DNA from: Thermococci archaeon
GTDB taxonomy: Archaea > Methanobacteriota_B > Thermococci > Thermococcales > Thermococcaceae
Assembly (NCBI GenBank): GCA_003663525.1
Contig: QMUF01000025.1
Location: 1 to 14,589 of the forward strand
DNA: 14,589 nt
Reading direction: 5' to 3'
Shown: in pieces, positions 7,505 to 14,552 of the stretch
Layout of the letters: every line of letters starts with the position of its first letter
How positions within the stretch are numbered: the first letter of the stretch is position 1
Program-made: the position numbers and the translations under genes
The notes under the pieces: generated by a model
The model's input: the letters and a program-made list of their open reading frames with translations, nothing else
What the model was told of the DNA's origin: nothing
The model's database searches: none

Positions 7505-8383
7505 GTGTTTGATGTAGTTGCAATTGGTAACCTTAACTATGATATCACTCTTTTAGTAGAGAAATTTCCTGAATTTCATGAAAAAGTAATTGCTAAAGGC
7601 GCTCATTTTGGATTAGGTGGGGCTGCAGGCAATACTGCCTCTTGGCTCTCTCAAATGGGACTCAGAGTTGGATTTATCGGTGCTGTGGGCAATGACGAGA
7701 TTGGAGAGGCCCATATAAATTACTTCAAAAAAATAGGAGTTGATGTAGAAGGAATTAAAGTGGTGAACGAGCCCTCTGGTATAGCAATATCTATGATAAA
7801 GGGCGAAGATAAAAGAATCGTCAAGCATCTGGGGGCAAACGCCCACCGAGAAATTGATTTGGAATACTTATCAAGAGCAAGGTACGTTCATATGTCTTCA
7901 AATCCAAAGGGAATTATAGAAAAAACAGTGAAATTCACCCATAAGAGGAATATCCCTGTTTTTCTCGATATAGGAGAGGCAGAACTTCCCAAATCAGTTG
8001 AAGATAAGATCACCTACCTTCTGATGAATGAGGATGAGTTCAAAAGAAAATATGGAGGTCTAGAGAATCTCCAAGCTGTAAAAAGCAAAAATTTAATAAT
8101 AACCCTGAATGGGGGCGGCGCCTTGCTCCGAAATGAAAGAGGAGAAACCTTCAAAGTCAAAGGATTAAGTGCTAAAGTTATCGACTCCACAGGGGCCGGA
8201 GATGCCTTCGATGCCGGATTTATTTATGGTATAATAAAGGGATGGAGATTGAGAGAAGCTGCCACTTTAGGAACTTTCCTAGCATATTTAAGTGTCCAGA
8301 AAGTAGGAGCCAGAACCCCAATAATAGGCATTGAAGAAATTAAAAAGAAATCCAAGGAACTTAATATAGGACTCCCATTTTAA
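7505..8383 (+). CDS. PfkB/ribokinase-family carbohydrate or nucleoside kinase
   Basis: A 292-residue kinase of the ribokinase fold. The N-terminal IGNLNYDI and [10 protein letters not shown] (36-45) form the substrate-side PfkB motif; NEDE (175-178) is the Mg/phosphate NxxE motif; DSTGAGDAF (227-235) is the anion hole with catalytic base D233. Members in Thermococcales phosphorylate ribose-1-phosphate, nucleosides or myo-inositol, some with ADP as donor; motifs alone do not separate these, so the substrate is left open. An in-frame GTG at 7496 is within the Shine-Dalgarno GAGGTGGA, so the GTG at 7505, six bases after GAGGTG, is preferred: a non-ATG start. The stop TAA overlaps the stop of the facing ABC permease gene. 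Confidence 0.9.
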   Translation: MFDVVAIGNLNYDITLLVEKFPEFHEKVIAKGAHFGLGGAAGNTASWLSQMGLRVGFIGAVGNDEIGEAHINYFKKIGVDVEGIKVVNEPSGIAISMIKGEDKRIVKHLGANAHREIDLEYLSRARYVHMSSNPKGIIEKTVKFTHKRNIPVFLDIGEAELPKSVEDKITYLLMNEDEFKRKYGGLENLQAVKSKNLIITLNGGGALLRNERGETFKVKGLSAKVIDSTGAGDAFDAGFIYGIIKGWRLREAATLGTFLAYLSVQKVGARTPIIGIEEIKKKSKELNIGLPF

Positions 8384-9201
8384 TAGCTCTTTAATCCCAC
8401 AGTTCTGGCTTGTTTTTCACTCCATTTATAAGATAAGTAACCTATTATTGCATAAAACCCAGAAAGGAGCATTAAATATGATATCTCATTAACAGAGGCA
8501 GTGTACCCGTAAGCCACGATTTTTCTAACTGCTTCGCTGGTCGGAGCGTATGGTAATGCCTTTGCCAATACTTGGAGGCCCATAGGAAGAATAGAGATTG
8601 GATACATTGCTCCACTCAATGCAAATACAAGCATCTCAAGTATTGTTATAAATGGACCCGGATCTTTTAAGTAAAGCACTAACCCTGCTGCTGCCATTCC
8701 AAGACCAATCATCCCTACTGCACCAATTAAAAGGAAGGGAAGGGCTTTCACAAAATTTAGGAAGTTAAACCGCACATCAAAGAGCAAGATAAAAATAGGA
8801 ACATAAACACTCATGTAAAGAAAAGATAGAAAGAGTCGTGTGAGTACATTCCCCATGAAGAAGGTTATTCTTCTCATTGGAGCCGCAAAGGAATACTCGA
8901 GGGTGCCTGCATACAATTCATCAACTACACTCCACACAAATCCACTTAAAAATGTAAGACCAAATCCAAGAACCATAAAACCAAGAACTGCAAAGGTCAC
9001 ATAATCTGCATACCCTGTGATCTGTTGGAGGGCCCGAGAATTCCTCTCACCAGTTAATCCAATTCCTATCAACAGGGCCTGACCAACAAAAAAGAAGCCC
9101 ATCATCACATCACTCACTAACCAAAGTTTATAGCTTGTGAAAATACGCCAGTTTTTCACTGCAACCCCATATAGTGCTCTAAGCTCATTAATAGCCTCCA
9201 T
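8380..9201 (-). CDS. ABC-2 type transporter permease (second)
   Basis: A membrane subunit of about 273 residues with six hydrophobic segments, ABC-2 fold. The ABC-2 coupling motif appears as [18 protein letters not shown] after the second span, and the late conserved block as [13 protein letters not shown], followed by [13 protein letters not shown]. Together with the neighbouring permease it would form a heterodimeric exporter channel. The ATG at 9201 follows GGGTGAT with a five-base gap; an in-frame TTG at 9207 is less likely. Its first 14 bases overlap the end of the upstream permease gene. Its stop overlaps by 3 bp that of the opposing kinase gene. The exported substrate is not indicated. 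Confidence 0.9.
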   Translation of the reverse strand: MEAINELRALYGVAVKNWRIFTSYKLWLVSDVMMGFFFVGQALLIGIGLTGERNSRALQQITGYADYVTFAVLGFMVLGFGLTFLSGFVWSVVDELYAGTLEYSFAAPMRRITFFMGNVLTRLFLSFLYMSVYVPIFILLFDVRFNFLNFVKALPFLLIGAVGMIGLGMAAAGLVLYLKDPGPFITILEMLVFALSGAMYPISILPMGLQVLAKALPYAPTSEAVRKIVAYGYTASVNEISYLMLLSGFYAIIGYLSYKWSEKQARTVGLKSY

Positions 9202-9991
9202 ATCCAATCACCCTTGTAATCCTTTCGGCCCATTTAAAGATTAAATAACCAATTCCCCAGTAAACTGGAATCAAGACTAAAAGCCAAGCTACCTCTCCCC
9301 AAACTTCTAAGTACCCCTTACCAACAAAGAGACCTCTTACAACAGCGGCAGCATGAGTTAATGGGAAGAGTTTTGAAAAAGCTATCATGGCTTTGGGCAT
9401 AACATTTAATGGGAAGAACACTCCCGAGAAGAATAACATGGCAAATTCAAATATCTGAGCAAATGGCCCTATGTTTTTCAACATCATGACTAGTCCCGCA
9501 AATACAAAGCCAAATCCCAAAAAAGCTATCAATGAAGCAACCACAATTGGAAGGGATTTTAAAATGATTAAAAGGGTAAGAGGAATAGCAAAGATCACTA
9601 CACCAATTGCAAAAACTATCATCATAAGAACAGAATCCATGAGAAGCCAACTAATGGCCAGTCCAGATAACAATTCCACAATTTTTGCTGGGGAAAGAAT
9701 GTTCATTTCAAATGTTCCCCTCTGCAGTTCTCTCCTCACCCCCCACACATAAGCCTCCATTGGAGACACAGAAACCCACCATAGCACATACCCTATTAAT
9801 GCATAAGTAGGATAATCCCCCATGCCGGTAGAAACTTCCAATAAAGCAGAATAACGTCCTCCAAGAACAGCTTGCCCAAAAAAGACAAACTGTAAAAGAA
9901 ACACTATACCAACCAGTATAGAGCTTATAACCCTAAGAGGATATCGAAAGAACATTCGAAACTCCTTTTCTACGACTGCAGAGAGGATCAA
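9188..9991 (-). CDS. ABC-2 type transporter permease (first)
   Basis: A 267-residue integral membrane protein with about six spans. The N-terminal EKEFRMFFRYPLRV is the typical amphipathic lead into span 1; RRELQRGTFEMNILSP is the ABC-2 coupling-helix motif; FFSGVFFPLNVMPKAM and FPLTHAAAVVRGLF form the conserved C-terminal block. The start is taken as TTG at 9991, overlapping the ATPase stop as TTGA, because the family N-terminus needs those residues; an ATG twelve codons later with GGAG before it is a weaker alternative. It is 5' of, and overlaps, the second permease gene. Confidence 0.88.
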   Translation of the reverse strand: MILSAVVEKEFRMFFRYPLRVISSILVGIVFLLQFVFFGQAVLGGRYSALLEVSTGMGDYPTYALIGYVLWWVSVSPMEAYVWGVRRELQRGTFEMNILSPAKIVELLSGLAISWLLMDSVLMMIVFAIGVVIFAIPLTLLIILKSLPIVVASLIAFLGFGFVFAGLVMMLKNIGPFAQIFEFAMLFFSGVFFPLNVMPKAMIAFSKLFPLTHAAAVVRGLFVGKGYLEVWGEVAWLLVLIPVYWGIGYLIFKWAERITRVIGYGGY

Positions 9992-10953
9992 TCCCTCAAC
10001 CCCCTGCCTGTGAGTCTTATAAAAACATCTTCTAGAGTGGGCTCTTTTTGTTCAACACTTATTATCTTCGCTTTTCTCCTAACCAACCATTCTACAACTT
10101 TTGATAACTCTTCTTCATCTACTGGGCCCCTAAGGACCGTAACATTACTTTCCATATCTCGTTCAACAATTGCTAGTCTCCAGGGGGTCTCCTCAGGCAC
10201 GTTTCCTTTAAGACGAATTTCGACTGCATCTTCATTCATAACCAGCTTTTTGAGATTATCCGGAGTATCAAGAGCTATTATTTTTCCATGGTCAATTATA
10301 GCAATCCTGTCACAAAGTTGTTCTGCCTCAGCCATATAATGGGTTGTTAAGAGGACTGTCTTTCCCTGCTCATCAACAAGTTTTCTCACGAACTCTCTAA
10401 CGAAAATTGAACTTTGGACATCCAATCCTAAAGTAGGCTCATCCAGAAAAAGTACCTTCGGATCATTCACTAAGGCCTTTGCTATCGCTAGTCGTTGCTT
10501 CATTCCCCGGGAGTAGTTCATTACTAAATCATTACGCTTTTCCCATAATCCTACAAGTTTAAGGAGAGATTCAATCCTCTCCCTTTCCTCCTCTTTAGAT
10601 ACATAGTATATTCTCGCAAAATATTTTAGATTTTCATAACCGCTTAAACGCCAGTAAAGGGTTCGTTCTCCCTCAGCAACGAGATTTATCCTCCTTCTAA
10701 TTTCCCGTGTATTTTCTCTTATGTCATAGCCTAAGATTCTTGCACTACCGTCTGTTGGCTCCAAAAGTGTGGTAAGCATCTTTATTGTAGTGGTCTTTCC
10801 AGCACCATTTGGGCCCAAGAAACCAAATAATTCACCTTTTTTAACCTTAAAACTTATCCCTTTAACCGCCTCAATCCATTCTACCTTCCTAAATGGAAAA
10901 GGAATCTTTTTGGGATAATATTTTTTTAAGTTGTTGACTTCAATGGCATACAT
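9988..10953 (-). CDS. ABC transporter ATP-binding protein
   Basis: A 321-residue ATPase that powers the adjacent ABC-2 permeases. Walker A GPNGAGKT is at 47-54, the signature YSRGMKQRLA at 146-155 (SRGMK in place of LSGGQ, common in ABC-2/DrrA-type ATPases), Walker B VLFLDEP at 166-172, D-loop LGLD, and switch histidine H204 in LLTTHYMAEAEQL. The Q-loop position reads VAEGERTLYW, with no glutamine visible at the usual place. A C-terminal extension of about 90 residues (from KLVMNEDAVEIRLKG) is the DUF4162/DrrA-type regulatory tail. The ATG at 10953 has AGGGGGAG ahead of it; the in-frame ATG at 10977 has none. Family exporters carry drugs, lipids, peptides or polysaccharides; the substrate is undetermined. 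Confidence 0.93.
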   Translation of the reverse strand: MYAIEVNNLKKYYPKKIPFPFRKVEWIEAVKGISFKVKKGELFGFLGPNGAGKTTTIKMLTTLLEPTDGSARILGYDIRENTREIRRRINLVAEGERTLYWRLSGYENLKYFARIYYVSKEEERERIESLLKLVGLWEKRNDLVMNYSRGMKQRLAIAKALVNDPKVLFLDEPTLGLDVQSSIFVREFVRKLVDEQGKTVLLTTHYMAEAEQLCDRIAIIDHGKIIALDTPDNLKKLVMNEDAVEIRLKGNVPEETPWRLAIVERDMESNVTVLRGPVDEEELSKVVEWLVRRKAKIISVEQKEPTLEDVFIRLTGRGLRD

Positions 10954-11003
10954 CGTGCTCCCCCTGAACTTATTCATACAAAAAACACAAATAAAGATAA
11001 TGG

Positions 11004-11011
11004 TTTTTTAT
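11004..11011 (-). promoter_or_regulatory. TATA-like box of the ABC exporter operon
   Basis: On the minus strand GATAAAAAACC spans this position. Initiation about 25 nt downstream would give a leader of about 30 nt carrying the AGGGGGAG ribosome-binding site of the ATPase gene. Confidence 0.4.
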
Positions 11012-11050
11012 CTCCTCGTTGTTTGCAAGATCCCCTCCGAGAGGGTGGGG

Positions 11051-11062
11051 AAGGTTTAAATA
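11051..11062 (+). promoter_or_regulatory. BRE/TATA promoter of the putative ncRNA
   Basis: AAGG followed by TTTAAATA (11055-11062) is one of the best BRE/TATA matches in the window. Initiation expected about 25 nt downstream falls at about 11083, exactly where the first exact RNA helix strand (ACGACC) begins. A GC-rich hairpin-like sequence with a GAGA loop (11032-11050) lies just upstream, between this promoter and the divergent ABC promoter. Confidence 0.5.
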
Positions 11063-11082
11063 CTGTGAGAACACAGAATATA

Positions 11083-11345
11083 ACGACCTCGTAACAGCCG
11101 TAAGGCTGGACGGCCCATAAGGGTTGGTGTAAAGTAACTCTTGATTCCGGCAGGATAGGGGGTAGTGGTCGTGTGAACCGGCCCGTGGGAAGCAAACTCC
11201 TCACGAAACTCCTTGCGTAAGCGAGGAGTAGTTCACCTGAGTGAGAAGACCCCATCCAAAAGAGTAGAGATGCGAACACTCTAAACTAGTGGAAGTGGTT
11301 CTGATGAGCCCTCACGAAGCCTCGCCCTTCGAGGTGAAACAGGTT
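11083..11345 (+). ncRNA. Putative structured non-coding RNA, unassigned
   Basis: No credible protein is encoded between 10954 and 11437. By hand count 11083-11236 is about 55% GC, well above its flanks, a known mark of structured RNA genes in AT-rich hyperthermophiles. Exact stems visible: ACGACC 11083-11088 with GGTCGT 11167-11172, closing a domain holding CAGCC-GTAA-GGCTG (11095-11108) and a six-pair hairpin with ATAA loop (11111-11126). Directly abutting it, GTGAAC 11173-11178 pairs GTTCAC 11231-11236 and encloses a nine-pair hairpin with GTAA loop (11208-11229). The 3' half has AGAGT/ACTCT (11261-11282) and CGAAG/CTTCG (11315-11331). RNase P RNA, SRP RNA and box C/D hallmarks are not found. 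Alternatives: an IS605/TnpB right-end relic, or a long leader of the gene at 11438. The 3' end is uncertain. Confidence 0.45.
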
Positions 11346-11357
11346 ACTGGGCAAAGG

Positions 11358-11366
11358 CTTAAAAAT
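11358..11366 (+). promoter_or_regulatory. TATA box of the 93-residue protein gene
   Basis: AAAGG followed by CTTAAAAAT resembles BRE plus TATA. Initiation near 11385 would give a leader of about 50 nt with GGAGGTGG at 11425-11432. Its presence argues that the protein gene need not depend on the upstream RNA promoter. Confidence 0.45.
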
Positions 11367-11437
11367 GGTAAAAGAGTAAACAATAGAAAGAGCAATAAGC
11401 ACCCCTAAATGGCAATGATATCATGGAGGTGGCTTAA

Positions 11438-11719
11438 TTGGAAATTACAATCGAGAAGTTTAAACCTAAAGTTACTAGACCATTCAAACGGAAGAATGAG
11501 TACTGGGTTAAACTTATCGACGAAAGTGGAGAGTATATAATGAAGTTTAAGACTCCCCTTGAAGCTGAGGATGCTATTTATGGCCTTCTTGACTTACAGG
11601 TGTATGGTGGGAAAGTCAAGCTCACCCTTAGAGAAGGAAATGTTATAGAGAATATTGAAATCCTAGAACTTTACAAACCTTCAGCAAAAGAGCTTGTTGA
11701 TGAATATTTTACCGATTAA
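11438..11719 (+). CDS. Small hypothetical protein (93 residues)
   Basis: Not assigned to a family. The start is TTG at 11438, supported by the strong Shine-Dalgarno GGAGGTGG (11425-11432) five bases upstream; no ATG is available in frame nearby. The protein is soluble, charged and apparently beta-rich with a helix in the middle: a YWVKLIDESGEYIMKF strand pair, then a helix TPLEAEDAIYGLLDLQVY, then further strands KVKLTLREGNVIENIEILEL and an acidic C-terminal helix SAKELVDEYF. No cysteine clusters or membrane segments. Codon use resembles its neighbours and it is followed by a T-run, so it looks like a real monocistronic gene. Confidence 0.75.
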   Translation: MEITIEKFKPKVTRPFKRKNEYWVKLIDESGEYIMKFKTPLEAEDAIYGLLDLQVYGGKVKLTLREGNVIENIEILELYKPSAKELVDEYFTD

Positions 11720-11727
11720 ATTGATGC

Positions 11728-11737
11728 TCTTTTTTAT
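11728..11737 (+). terminator. Oligo-T terminator of the 93-residue protein gene
   Basis: TCTTTTTTAT starts nine bases after the stop codon, a typical archaeal intrinsic terminator. Confidence 0.5.
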
Positions 11738-11764
11738 ACATTAACCCCCTCTTTTCGACAAAAA

Positions 11765-11797
11765 TCTATATATAGGATTAGATTCATATTATATAAG
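11765..11797 (+). promoter_or_regulatory. TFE promoter region with two TATA-like elements
   Basis: The palindromic CTATATATAG (11766-11775) and a second TATA-like TTATATAAG (11789-11797) lie 70-100 nt upstream of the TFE start. The second fits a start near 11818 and a leader of about 48 nt. Which one is used cannot be told from sequence. Confidence 0.45.
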
Positions 11798-11865
11798 TAG
11801 AATTACCAAAAGAGGCATGAAAAGCAATTTTTAGATTAAAATCCATTAATTTGGAGGGCTTAATA

Positions 11866-12381
11866 ATGGCAAGAAGAAAAAACAAGGAACTCCTAAAGTT
11901 CGTGGAGGAAATTGGGGGGGAAGAAGCTAAAGAAGTAATTAAAGCCCTAGAAAAGAAAGTCGAAGCTACTGATGAAGAACTCGCAGAGATAACAGGGATA
12001 AGAGTAAACACAGTACGTAAAATTTTGTATTCCCTCTATGATAATCAGTTGGCAGAGTTTAGGAGAACTAGAGACAAGGATACGGGATGGTATTACTATT
12101 ACTGGCATCTAGAAACAAAAAGACTATCCGATATAATAAGAAGCAAAAAAATGCAAGAGTTAAAGAAACTTAAAGAAGCCCTTGAAGAGGAAACTAAAGA
12201 AATCTACTATCATTGTGGGACTCCGGGTCATCCAAGGTTGACTTTTGATGAGGCCATGGAATATGAATTCAGATGTCCCCTATGTGGAGAAATGCTCATG
12301 CAATATGATAACACCAAAGTCGTGAAAGAACTTCAAGAAAGAATAAAGAAACTTGAAAAAGAACTTGGAATTAAAGCTTGA
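11866..12381 (+). CDS. tfe: Transcription initiation factor TFE (alpha subunit)
   Basis: A 171-residue archaeal homologue of the TFIIE large subunit; it helps RNA polymerase, with TBP and TFB, open promoters. Residues 1-85 form the winged-helix domain ([43 protein letters not shown], then the aromatic GWYYYYWHL). Residues 88-112 form a helical linker, and 113-145 a zinc ribbon. The ribbon's first half reads [14 protein letters not shown] (H116, C117, H122) and the second RCPLCG (C137, C140), so the first knuckle lacks the usual CxxC pair. A C-terminal charged helix follows. The ATG at 11866 has GGAGGG seven bases upstream; an in-frame TTG at 11851 precedes that site and is rejected. A DUF2110-type gene follows 34 nt downstream. 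Confidence 0.95.
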   Translation: MARRKNKELLKFVEEIGGEEAKEVIKALEKKVEATDEELAEITGIRVNTVRKILYSLYDNQLAEFRRTRDKDTGWYYYYWHLETKRLSDIIRSKKMQELKKLKEALEEETKEIYYHCGTPGHPRLTFDEAMEYEFRCPLCGEMLMQYDNTKVVKELQERIKKLEKELGIKA

Positions 12382-12415
12382 TTTTTAAGTACTAATGAAC
12401 TGCGGGGATGATAAG

Positions 12416-13147
12416 ATGGAAATAGTCATTCTTGAGAAAATTTATGGAGATCGAAGTGGTTTTCAGAAACTTGATAAAAAACTAGATTCTCTTATTGGAG
12501 ATTTAGAAGTTTCTTGGAAAATAGGAATCACTCAAAAGCAATGGGCAAAAATAACACTCGAAGGAGAAGATACAGAAATTTCCACAAATCTCATTAGAGA
12601 AGAATTTGGAGAAGTTCCATATAAGCTAAACAGCATTAAAGAAAGGGAGACATATAAAGGACGCTTTATAGACTTAGGAAAAGTTGGATATGGAATATAT
12701 ACTGATATAGGTGTCTTTTCACCTACTCCAAAAGATGCCCTCATTCCTCTTTATTATCTTAAATCCATATTTGGGGAAAAACCAGTTCGACAAATGATAA
12801 GACAATTTGGATGGGTAGATTACCTCCCTATTGAAATTGAGATAAAAAAAGTAGAGTTTGGCACAAGAGAAGTCGAAGCAGAATTTACAGAAAAGCAGGT
12901 TAAGAAAATAGAAAAATGGTTGAGCGATGGCCACGATAAAATTTTCGTCACTGGTACAGTAAGTGAGAATATTGAAAAGGCCCTTCTAGAAACAGGGCAT
13001 TCCATGGATGTTATACGCCTGGAGGAGCTTGGATTGATGGAGACTTTGTTGGTTCTTAAAAAAGGCACTCAAGCCCCGGGGATAATAAAAGAGATTGGAC
13101 CCTATGTGAGATCGGCGACTTTTGGTGCAATTAAATTCTCCGAATAA
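12416..13147 (+). CDS. DUF2110-type conserved archaeal protein
   Basis: A soluble protein of about 243 residues that I recognise as the uncharacterised DUF2110 group that often neighbours tfe in Euryarchaeota; the assignment rests on general pattern and position. Visible: N-terminal IVILEKIYGDRSGFQKLDKKL, central GKVGYGIYTDIGVFSPTPKDALIPL followed by FGEKPVRQMIRQFGWVDYLPIEI, and C-terminal LEELGLMETLLVLKKGTQAPGIIKEIGP. The middle part may form a small RNA-binding-like or beta-barrel fold, but that is speculation. The ATG at 12416 has GGGGATGAT ahead of it; the in-frame ATG at 12395 has no ribosome-binding site. TTTTTAAG at 12382-12389 may be a separate promoter, though co-transcription with tfe is also possible. 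Function unknown. Confidence 0.8.
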   Translation: MEIVILEKIYGDRSGFQKLDKKLDSLIGDLEVSWKIGITQKQWAKITLEGEDTEISTNLIREEFGEVPYKLNSIKERETYKGRFIDLGKVGYGIYTDIGVFSPTPKDALIPLYYLKSIFGEKPVRQMIRQFGWVDYLPIEIEIKKVEFGTREVEAEFTEKQVKKIEKWLSDGHDKIFVTGTVSENIEKALLETGHSMDVIRLEELGLMETLLVLKKGTQAPGIIKEIGPYVRSATFGAIKFSE

Positions 13148-13148
13148 C

Positions 13149-13165
13149 TTTCCTTTTTACTTTTC
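13149..13165 (+). terminator. T-rich terminator between convergent genes
   Basis: TTTCCTTTTTACTTTTC follows the DUF2110-type stop within the 25-bp gap between the two convergent genes. On the other strand this region offers only a shorter T-run, so the leftward gene may end further on. Confidence 0.5.
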
Positions 13166-13172
13166 TAAAAAG

Positions 13173-14552
13173 TTAGAGTCCCTGCAGACTACCCTCTCCT
13201 CCCAAGGAGGAGGTTTGGAAAAGAAGGATTAAACGTATGACAAGGCCTGATGATACCAAAATAAGGGCCGGAAAGATTTCTGGAATAACGGGCAACAAGA
13301 CCAACAAACTGAGGAATAACCAAAAGAGAAGGGCTTTACCACCTTTCATCCTCATTACCAATGTTTTAAAATTAAATACGGCATAAATGATTAAAATGAG
13401 CTGGATAAAGTCCTCTTTTACAAACAGCATTAAGTAATTGAAGTTCGCATCTAATGGCCATTTAGGGAAAGGTATTTTGAAGTAAAGATTTCCAACAAGA
13501 AGCCCAATTACCGTGAGACCTAAATATAAGTAATTCCTCATAGATTTTGTCGGAAATGCCAGGAACATGAAAAAAGGTATTAAAACAAAATATGGCCATA
13601 TTAAAGCCCCAAAAGTGGTGATAAACGATAAAACCGCGATTCGTTTTATTGATTTAGTGGTTTCTTCAGTAAACATTGCATTCAAAATTATTCCCAACAC
13701 AATTACAAGGGCAAATACCTCAAATAGGGATTCATTAAAGTTCTCAAGGGAGTGTCGAAAAGTAGGGGATGCGAAAGTGAGTCCAAAAACCACAAAACCA
13801 AGTTCTCTGTATGACTTTGGGACAATAAAAAATGATAAAGTTGCAATCAAGAATACCAAAAATAAATGAAGGATAAAAAGGGCCTCTTCACTTGGAGAGT
13901 AGGTATTGAAATAGAGATCAAGAACCAATGTTAAAGGAGTCCCACCCTTACCCAGCAAAGCATCTTGAAACGTTGATCTTACAAATCCTTCATCAATCGT
14001 AAACAAATTGGAATTAGAAAACCAAAGAACAATGAGAGCTACTGTTAAAATATAGAAAAAATGAGTGTAGGCCCCATTTTTTGAGAAAATGAAAGTAAAT
14101 AAAATGACTAGTAAAATTCCAATCAAAAGACTTCCGTATACTTCCTGAGTTCTAAAGGCATGCTTTTGAGAAAAGGCCCTTTCAATCAAATATATATTCT
14201 CCTCACTTCCAGTGAAAAACACCACATTATCAAGAACAATTACTGAAGGTTTCAGTGAAGCCTCATAAGGAAGACCCGTTAAATGCCAGAATTCCATCAT
14301 TTTTGGGTTTTCATACACGTTTCCTACAAGAACAATCGTATCTTCACCTTTTTCCTTGAATCTCGAGAGTTTTTCATCCAAATATTTGGCCCAAGCCTTA
14401 GAATATTCACTCTCACCTGGAAGTACGTGGTAACTCCTTCCATTATCAAGAAAACTTTCAAAAGCTTTTTCATTTGGGTAAAAGTCTAACTCCGCCGCTA
14501 AAACCAGCTGGAACACTAGCATCATTAGCAATATTGGTAAAATCTTTTTCAT
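13173..14552 (-). CDS. Polytopic membrane protein with signal peptide and external domain
   Basis: A 459-residue protein of unknown function. Residues 1-20 look like a signal peptide (MKKILPILLMMLVFQLVLAA). Residues 21-135 form a soluble extracytoplasmic domain with an alternating strand/helix pattern (TIVLVGNVYENPKM, SVIVLDNVVFFTGSEENIYLIERAF). About ten membrane segments follow, including about 139-157, 163-179, 223-243, 276-293, 305-333, 341-357, 383-399 and 407-446. A loop with TIDEGFVRSTFQDALLGKGGTPL after the second span recalls acidic first loops of GT-C glycosyltransferases, but this is weak. An in-frame TTG at 14564 precedes the GGTGA site; the ATG at 14552 is five bases after it. 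GATATAATC (14569-14578) may be a promoter, but the window ends there. Confidence 0.75.
   Translation of the reverse strand: MKKILPILLMMLVFQLVLAAELDFYPNEKAFESFLDNGRSYHVLPGESEYSKAWAKYLDEKLSRFKEKGEDTIVLVGNVYENPKMMEFWHLTGLPYEASLKPSVIVLDNVVFFTGSEENIYLIERAFSQKHAFRTQEVYGSLLIGILLVILFTFIFSKNGAYTHFFYILTVALIVLWFSNSNLFTIDEGFVRSTFQDALLGKGGTPLTLVLDLYFNTYSPSEEALFILHLFLVFLIATLSFFIVPKSYRELGFVVFGLTFASPTFRHSLENFNESLFEVFALVIVLGIILNAMFTEETTKSIKRIAVLSFITTFGALIWPYFVLIPFFMFLAFPTKSMRNYLYLGLTVIGLLVGNLYFKIPFPKWPLDANFNYLMLFVKEDFIQLILIIYAVFNFKTLVMRMKGGKALLFWLFLSLLVLLPVIPEIFPALILVSSGLVIRLILLFQTSSLGGEGSLQGL

Noticed and set aside
10974..11279. A 101-codon open frame on the minus strand across the putative RNA.
   Set aside because: Composition is unlike a protein of this genome, it has no ribosome-binding site, and it lies antisense to exact RNA stems and a TATA box.
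11083..11345. RNase P RNA, SRP RNA or box C/D/H-ACA guide RNA.
   Set aside because: No GAGGAAAGTC-type RNase P core, no SRP helix-8 GGAA/AGCA loop arrangement, and the single TGATGA has no properly ordered CTGA partner; no ACA-ended hairpin unit is clear.
13183..13215. Inverted repeat CTCCTCC...GGAGGAG as a terminator or attachment site.
   Set aside because: It lies inside the C-terminal codons of the membrane protein gene (SSLGGEGSLQ) and has no T-run in the right place; probably incidental.
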